A DNA stretch of 44,187 nucleotides from Bacteroidia bacterium (lineage in GTDB: Bacteria > Bacteroidota > Bacteroidia > UBA4408): positions 1-44,187 of the forward strand of contig JALRAS010000011.1 of the NCBI GenBank assembly GCA_023262495.1. The letters run 5' to 3'. Below the pieces are notes generated by a model, which saw only the letters and a program-made list of their open reading frames with translations, was not told the origin of the DNA and ran no database searches. This document shows positions 39,227 to 44,187 of the stretch, piece by piece. Every line of letters starts with the position of its first letter. Within the stretch, counting starts at the first letter, position 1. The translations under genes and the position numbers were made by a program.

Positions 39227-39256
39227 AAAAGGCGAAAACTATTGTTTCCGCCTTTT
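39227..39256. terminator. Bidirectional intrinsic terminator between arfB (+) and the CAU tRNA (-)
   Basis: AAAAGGCGAAAAC-TATT-GTTTCCGCCTTTT, 13-bp stem with one mismatch, T-rich on both strands. Confidence 0.75.
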
Positions 39257-39258
39257 GG

Positions 39259-39332
39259 TGGGCCCACTTGGAATCGAACCAAGCACCTACTGATTATGAG
39301 TCAGTTGCTCTAACCGAATGAGCTATAGGCCC
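39259..39332 (-). tRNA. tRNA with CAU anticodon (elongator Met or Ile2; CCA encoded at 39256..39258)
   Basis: Minus strand GGGCCTATAGCTCATTCGGTTAGAGCAACTGACTCATAATCAGTAGGTGCTTGGTTCGATTCCAAGTGGGCCCA + CCA; anticodon loop TCATAAT. Confidence 0.93.
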
Positions 39333-39400
39333 TTTGTGTAAATTACTAACACAAAACGGCCGCAAAAGTATAATTTTACGCGCACTTTCAAAATAAAAAA

Positions 39401-40045
39401 ATGAAACTCATTCATCCTGAACTAAAAAATAAACCTATTGAAGCCATCATTTTTGACTTAGGCGCAGTAATTATCAATATCGACTATAATAAAACGCGCG
39501 ATGCTTTTCAGCAACAAGGTATCAAAAATTTTGATGTGCTATTTTCAAAGGCAAGACAAAGTACCTTATTCGATAGGCTCGAGAAAGGACTGATTGATGC
39601 AACACAATTCAGACATGATTTAAGGGCGCTCTCGGGCGTGCCATTAACCGATGAGGTAATTGATGCATGCTGGAATAAAATGCTGTTGCAACTGCCCAAG
39701 CAAAGAATTCAATTGCTCAATGAGTTAAAACAGCACTTTCCACTTTTTTTGCTAAGTAATACCAATATCATTCACGAAAAAGCATTTGCCAAGTATATTG
39801 ATGCCGAATATGGATGGCATCATTTTACCTCAATGTTCAAACAAATTTACTTTAGTCATCATATACACATGAGAAAACCCGACCTCGAAATTTTTGAAAA
39901 GGTTTTACATGATCATCAGCTTAATGCCTCCACAACCCTATTTATTGATGACTCTCCGCAACACATAGAGGGAGCGCTTAAAATAGGCATCAACGCATTT
40001 CACTTGACAGATGATTTGGATATTTGCGATTTGTTTGCATGGTAA
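39401..40045 (+). CDS. HAD superfamily hydrolase
   Basis: EAIIFDLGAVIINIDY, LFLLSNTN, MRKPDLEIFEKVL, TLFIDDSPQHIEGALKIGINAF. Confidence 0.93.
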   Translation: MKLIHPELKNKPIEAIIFDLGAVIINIDYNKTRDAFQQQGIKNFDVLFSKARQSTLFDRLEKGLIDATQFRHDLRALSGVPLTDEVIDACWNKMLLQLPKQRIQLLNELKQHFPLFLLSNTNIIHEKAFAKYIDAEYGWHHFTSMFKQIYFSHHIHMRKPDLEIFEKVLHDHQLNASTTLFIDDSPQHIEGALKIGINAFHLTDDLDICDLFAW

Positions 40046-40136
40046 GAAAAATGATAAAACTGCCATAGTTCAAACGGATTGAAATAGATTTCGAAGACAC
40101 AAACGTTTGGTTTAATTATTTGCCCGCGCGGGAATC

Positions 40137-40158
40137 GTGTTGATAACACACTTTTTTG
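40137..40158 (+). terminator. Candidate weak intrinsic terminator after the HAD hydrolase
   Basis: GTGTT-GAT-AACAC followed by AC and a TTTTTT run; short 5-bp stem. Confidence 0.35.
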
Positions 40159-40232
40159 TACGGTATCTTTAACCAATCTCCCATATCTTGAGAACGCATC
40201 CCTTATTTCTTTTAGTATTAAACAAATTTGAT

Positions 40233-40240
40233 ATATTTGA
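40233..40240 (+). promoter_or_regulatory. Putative -7 box TATATTTG upstream of the T9SS cargo gene
   Basis: Exact TAnnTTTG match 22 nt upstream of ATG 40262. Confidence 0.4.
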
Positions 40241-40261
40241 ACAAATAAAAATCATATCTCC

Positions 40262-42070
40262 ATGAAAAGAATTTACGTAACACTCTTGTTAGTTTTATTA
40301 ATTCAGTTTAGCAAGGCCCAATGTCCTGGTTGTATCATCGATCAGGGTTGTACAATCTCACCTGCTGCCCCTGCCTTATGTCCGGCCACCTTACCCGATG
40401 GTATGCTCAATACACCCTATGATGAAAATGTTACGTTTTACATGCCCGCGCAATTTACCACCTCGGGTGTTAATGTTACGCTCAATCAAATTACGGTTAC
40501 CGGAATTACCGGCATGCCGCAAGGGCTCAACTGGCAAACAAGTGCTTCACCAACCAACATATTTTACCCTTCGGCAAACCCGCCCGCCTCTGAACGCGGT
40601 TGCGTAAAAATGTGCGGAACACCAACTGTTTTCGGGCAGTTTAATATCATTGTTTCGGTAGTAGCAGAAGTATCAACACCTTTTGGCCCTGTTACGCAAA
40701 ATGAAACTTTTTCGCTGCCTATCAACATCAATTCTCCTCCGGGGGCCAATGCAAGTTTTAGCTACAATCCCTCTTTTGGTTGCACGCCTGTAGATGTAAC
40801 TTTTGAAGGACTAATTGTTGCTAATGGCCTCGAGCAGGTTACTTACAATTGGAATTTTGACAACGGAAATACTTCAACACTGCAAGTTCCACCTACACAA
40901 ACGTATGCAGTGCCTGATACCTACTACGTGTCGCTCACCACCAAAAAATATGCTTACCGCCTTTCGCAAGTGAGTGTAACCACAACCGGTACCAATTGGT
41001 GTGGCGATGTGGAAGAACCTAGTTTCCCATTTATAGGTTGCACAAGCAGTCCCGATATTTATTTTGAATTAACCAACAACGGTGCTACGCAAACTTCGGG
41101 TACTATTGACGACCAAAATAGTCCAAGCTTTTCGGGCTTAAGTTATATCCTTACTGCACCCTTAATTTCATTGCAGTTTTATGATGAAGATTTAATTTCG
41201 GGGAACGATAATTTAGGGGTATACTTATTTTCTGTTACCACCCCCGGAACATTTAATATATCCACTAGCGAGCTTGTGGGAACAATGACTATTGATACTG
41301 TATTTTCGCAACAGTTTACTGATATAGATACCGTGATTGTATATCCTTTGCCGGCAGTACCTTCAATTTCGGTTTCAGGTGCTGTAAGCTTTTGTCAGGG
41401 CGATTCGGTAACGCTTTCGGTACCTGCCAACAACAGCACTTTTCAGTGGTACCTCAACGATACTACAATACTGATTGGTAATGTACAACCTGATTTAAAC
41501 ATCAGCAGCACCGGTGCTTACAGCGTAGTTGAAACCAATGCATTTGGATGCAGCAATATTTCAGCCAATCAACAGGTAACTGTTTTTCCTTTGCCTGCTT
41601 CGCCCAATTTGTTTGTAAACGGAGGAAGTATCAACAGCTCTGCTACGGGCAATATACAATGGCTTTTTAATGGCGATAGCATACCGGGTGCTACCCAACC
41701 CAACTTACTATATGCCGATACCGGTATTTACACCATTGTGGTAACCTCTGCCAACGGATGCGTGAACTCTGCCTCCATCAATATTACAACACCAAGTGGC
41801 GTGTATCAAATAAGCGGCAATCAATCATTTGCGGTGTATCCTAATCCGGCAAGTGATGTGCTGTTCATAAAAGCAGAGCATACTAAAAACCAAGCAGTAA
41901 GCCTTGTTATTACCGATATCAGTGGTGCAGTAGTTTATCAAGAAACGGATGTACTCATTGATCATCAAGCCAAAGGAATTGACATTAGCGCACTCAGCAG
42001 TGGGGTTTATTTCATTAGTTTGCAAAGCAATACATCAAGGCAAGCACAAAAAATGAGCGTGATAAGGTAA
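40262..42070 (+). CDS. Secreted PKD-like/Ig-like protein with T9SS type A sorting domain
   Basis: Signal peptide MKRIYVTLLLVLLIQFSKAQ; PKD-like FGCTPVDVTFEGLIVANGLEQVTYNWNFDNG; CTD FAVYPNPASDVLFIKAE...ISALSSGVYFISLQSNTSRQAQKMSVIR. Confidence 0.9.
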   Translation: MKRIYVTLLLVLLIQFSKAQCPGCIIDQGCTISPAAPALCPATLPDGMLNTPYDENVTFYMPAQFTTSGVNVTLNQITVTGITGMPQGLNWQTSASPTNIFYPSANPPASERGCVKMCGTPTVFGQFNIIVSVVAEVSTPFGPVTQNETFSLPININSPPGANASFSYNPSFGCTPVDVTFEGLIVANGLEQVTYNWNFDNGNTSTLQVPPTQTYAVPDTYYVSLTTKKYAYRLSQVSVTTTGTNWCGDVEEPSFPFIGCTSSPDIYFELTNNGATQTSGTIDDQNSPSFSGLSYILTAPLISLQFYDEDLISGNDNLGVYLFSVTTPGTFNISTSELVGTMTIDTVFSQQFTDIDTVIVYPLPAVPSISVSGAVSFCQGDSVTLSVPANNSTFQWYLNDTTILIGNVQPDLNISSTGAYSVVETNAFGCSNISANQQVTVFPLPASPNLFVNGGSINSSATGNIQWLFNGDSIPGATQPNLLYADTGIYTIVVTSANGCVNSASINITTPSGVYQISGNQSFAVYPNPASDVLFIKAEHTKNQAVSLVITDISGAVVYQETDVLIDHQAKGIDISALSSGVYFISLQSNTSRQAQKMSVIR

Positions 42071-42132
42071 GTCGCTTGGCTCATGCCCACATTAGCTGTG
42101 AGGCTTCTTGGTGTTGTCAAATTTGGAATGTA

Positions 42133-42162
42133 TTGTAATACGCCCCTCAAATAGTATATTTG
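42133..42162 (+). promoter_or_regulatory. Putative promoter for the ABC transporter (TTG-N19-TATATTTG)
   Basis: TTG 42133..42135 and TATATTTG 42155..42162, upstream of the TTG starts at 42174/42180. Confidence 0.45.
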
Positions 42163-42173
42163 CGCTTTAAGCT

Positions 42174-44009
42174 TTGTCATTGAAAACTTATTTAAGGCTT
42201 GTTGGTTTCGCGCCTCCTTTAGGCAAATATCTCCCCGAATATCTTGTGTATACGCTGTTTGGTGTGGTATTCGGGTTGCTCAATTTTACACTGTTTATTC
42301 CGCTGCTCAACCTGCTTTTTACCACCTACCCCGAGCCCGAATCGGTAACAATGCCGGTGTTTACACTTAGTATCGATTACTTCAAACAACTGTTTAACTT
42401 TTACTTTTACAACATCATCAATGAAGGTGGAAAAATTGCTGCGCTGCAATATGTTTGCCTTGTTATTTTTTGCTCGGTGTTGCTCAGCAACTTATTCAAA
42501 TTTTTATCGCAACGCGTGCTCACCTCGGTACGTTCGCGATTGGTAAAAAATATTCGTGAGGCAGTATTCAACAAAATTACCGATAGCGACATTCGCTTTT
42601 TTTACATGCACCGCAAAGGCGATTTGATTTCTACACTGAGCAACGATGTGCACGAAGTGGAAAACTCGGTGGTAAGCTCCCTGCAAGTGATCATCAGGGA
42701 ACCTTTTATGCTGATAGGATTTTTTGTGCTCTTGTTTTCAATGTCGGCACAACTTACCTTGTTCACTCTTTTGCTATTGCCTGTTTCTTTTTTATTGATT
42801 GCTCAAATCACCAAACTATTAAAAAGAGATGCCCTGCGTAGTCAAGATTTATTGGGCCACATCATGGGTACAATTGATGAAACAATCTCGGGCATCAGAA
42901 TCATCAAAGCATTTAACGGACAAGAACATATCAAGAAAAAATTTGATGTGCAAAATAATACCTATCGCGGGTTGCTCAAATCGGTCATCAATAAGCGCGA
43001 ATTGGCCTCACCCATGAGCGAATTTTTAGGTGTGTCGGTGCTTACCTTGGTATTTTACTATGGCGGAAAATTGGTGCTCGATCAAGCGGGCGATTTATCG
43101 GCAAGCGAATTCATTACCTACATTGCCCTTTACTCACAAATACTCATTCCCGCTAAAAATATTTCAACTGCGTTTACCAACATTCAAAAAGGATTGGTTT
43201 CGGGGGAGCGACTGCTGAAACTGATAGATAGTAAAATAGAAATTACCGACAAAGCAAATGCGCTCGTGCTGCAGGGCTTCAATGAAAAAATAGAGTTGAA
43301 AAACGTGCACTTTTCGCACGAACAGTTCCAGGTTTTACATGGCATTAATTTACACATTGAAAAAGGTAAAACCATAGCATTAGTTGGTCCTTCGGGTGGT
43401 GGCAAAAGTACACTTGCCGATATGCTGCCCCGCTTTTACGATGTGAGCCAAGGCGAAATATTGATTGATGGCATCAACATTAAAGATGTAACCATTAAAA
43501 GTTTGCGACAATTGATGGGCAATGTGACGCAGGAGTCGATTTTGTTTAACGACACAGTTGCAAACAACATTGCCTTTGGTGTAGAGCATCCTGATTGGGA
43601 TAAGATCATTGAGGCCGCTAAAATTGCCAATGCGCACGAGTTTATTATGGCACTTCCCGAGGGCTACCAAAGCAATATTGGCGATAGGGGAGGAAAGCTC
43701 TCAGGCGGACAAAGACAACGCTTAAGTATTGCCCGGGCGGTGTTTAAAAATCCTCCGATATTGATTTTAGATGAGGCCACCTCGGCCCTTGATACCGAGT
43801 CGGAAAAGATGGTGCAAGAAGCGCTTACCAACCTCATGAAAAACCGCACCACTTTGGTAATTGCGCACCGTTTAAGTACCATACAACATGCCGATGAAAT
43901 TATTGTGCTCGACAAAGGCGTGATTGTAGAACGCGGCACACATCAACAATTGATGAACGCCAACGGCCTCTACCAAAGACTTTGCGAAATGCAAGCGTTT
44001 GAAAAGTAG
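42174..44009 (+). CDS. ABC transporter, fused permease/ATPase (MsbA-like)
   Basis: TM domain; Walker A GPSGGGKST; signature LSGGQRQRLSIARA; Walker B ILILDEATSALD; H-loop IAHRLSTI. Confidence 0.95.
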   Translation: MSLKTYLRLVGFAPPLGKYLPEYLVYTLFGVVFGLLNFTLFIPLLNLLFTTYPEPESVTMPVFTLSIDYFKQLFNFYFYNIINEGGKIAALQYVCLVIFCSVLLSNLFKFLSQRVLTSVRSRLVKNIREAVFNKITDSDIRFFYMHRKGDLISTLSNDVHEVENSVVSSLQVIIREPFMLIGFFVLLFSMSAQLTLFTLLLLPVSFLLIAQITKLLKRDALRSQDLLGHIMGTIDETISGIRIIKAFNGQEHIKKKFDVQNNTYRGLLKSVINKRELASPMSEFLGVSVLTLVFYYGGKLVLDQAGDLSASEFITYIALYSQILIPAKNISTAFTNIQKGLVSGERLLKLIDSKIEITDKANALVLQGFNEKIELKNVHFSHEQFQVLHGINLHIEKGKTIALVGPSGGGKSTLADMLPRFYDVSQGEILIDGINIKDVTIKSLRQLMGNVTQESILFNDTVANNIAFGVEHPDWDKIIEAAKIANAHEFIMALPEGYQSNIGDRGGKLSGGQRQRLSIARAVFKNPPILILDEATSALDTESEKMVQEALTNLMKNRTTLVIAHRLSTIQHADEIIVLDKGVIVERGTHQQLMNANGLYQRLCEMQAFEK

Positions 44010-44074
44010 GTGGTGGGGTGAGATGATTTTGCTTTTGGTAGGATGTCAGAAAGTATAAAACCAATATCTGCCAT

Positions 44075-44187
44075 CTAATAACTTTGTTTACTTGGTATTA
44101 CACCTCTTACTCCACCTCTTGGCTCTTTCACATCACCTTTGTAGCGAGGTATTAAATGAATATGAACATGAGGAACAGTTTGACCTG
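44075..44187 (-). CDS. HIT family protein, C-terminal part; truncated by right window edge
   Basis: Minus-strand GQTVPHVHIHLIPRYKGDVKEPRGGVRGVIPSKQSY*; HVHIHLIPR matches the histidine-triad motif; absent from the ORF track because its start is outside the window. Confidence 0.85.
   Translation of the reverse strand, partial: GQTVPHVHIHLIPRYKGDVKEPRGGVRGVIPSKQSY

Noticed and set aside
1-44187. CRISPR array, prophage, IS transposase, toxin-antitoxin, retron/CBASS-like defence genes
   Set aside because: No regularly spaced repeats, integrase/transposase motifs, or defence-gene motifs were seen among the ORFs or intergenic gaps.

Overview
The window looks like an ordinary AT-rich chromosomal segment of a Bacteroidota bacterium. 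Supporting signs are several T9SS-type C-terminal sorting domains, TAnnTTTG-type -7 boxes, Two-component-regulator-propeller/Y_Y_Y proteins, and a bamD-rpoZ-coaBC gene order. About 30 protein-coding genes are supported. One runs off the left edge (propeller/SpoIIE paralogue, 1..2923 minus) and one off the right edge (HIT family protein, minus); neither is in the supplied ORF track. There are two tRNA genes, tRNA-Arg(CCG) on + and a CAU-anticodon tRNA on -. I found no CRISPR array, transposase, prophage, rRNA or recognisable defence cassette, and I do not claim a new multi-gene system. The regions most worth a second look are: (1) a tandem locus of 14-blade propeller/SpoIIE lipoproteins with a 100/101-nt identical island and an orphaned 74-aa N-terminal lipoprotein ORF coupled (ATGA) to the next gene; (2) a tRNA-Arg gene 15 nt upstream of an ArfB-like ribosome-rescue hydrolase; (3) a DTGA retropepsin-like protein next to RimK; (4) a small REP-like repeat/hairpin in an intergenic gap; (5) a PIG-L/GNAT/WbqC operon divergent from a glycosyltransferase; (6) a strong hairpin in front of coaBC. 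All translations and alignments were done by eye.
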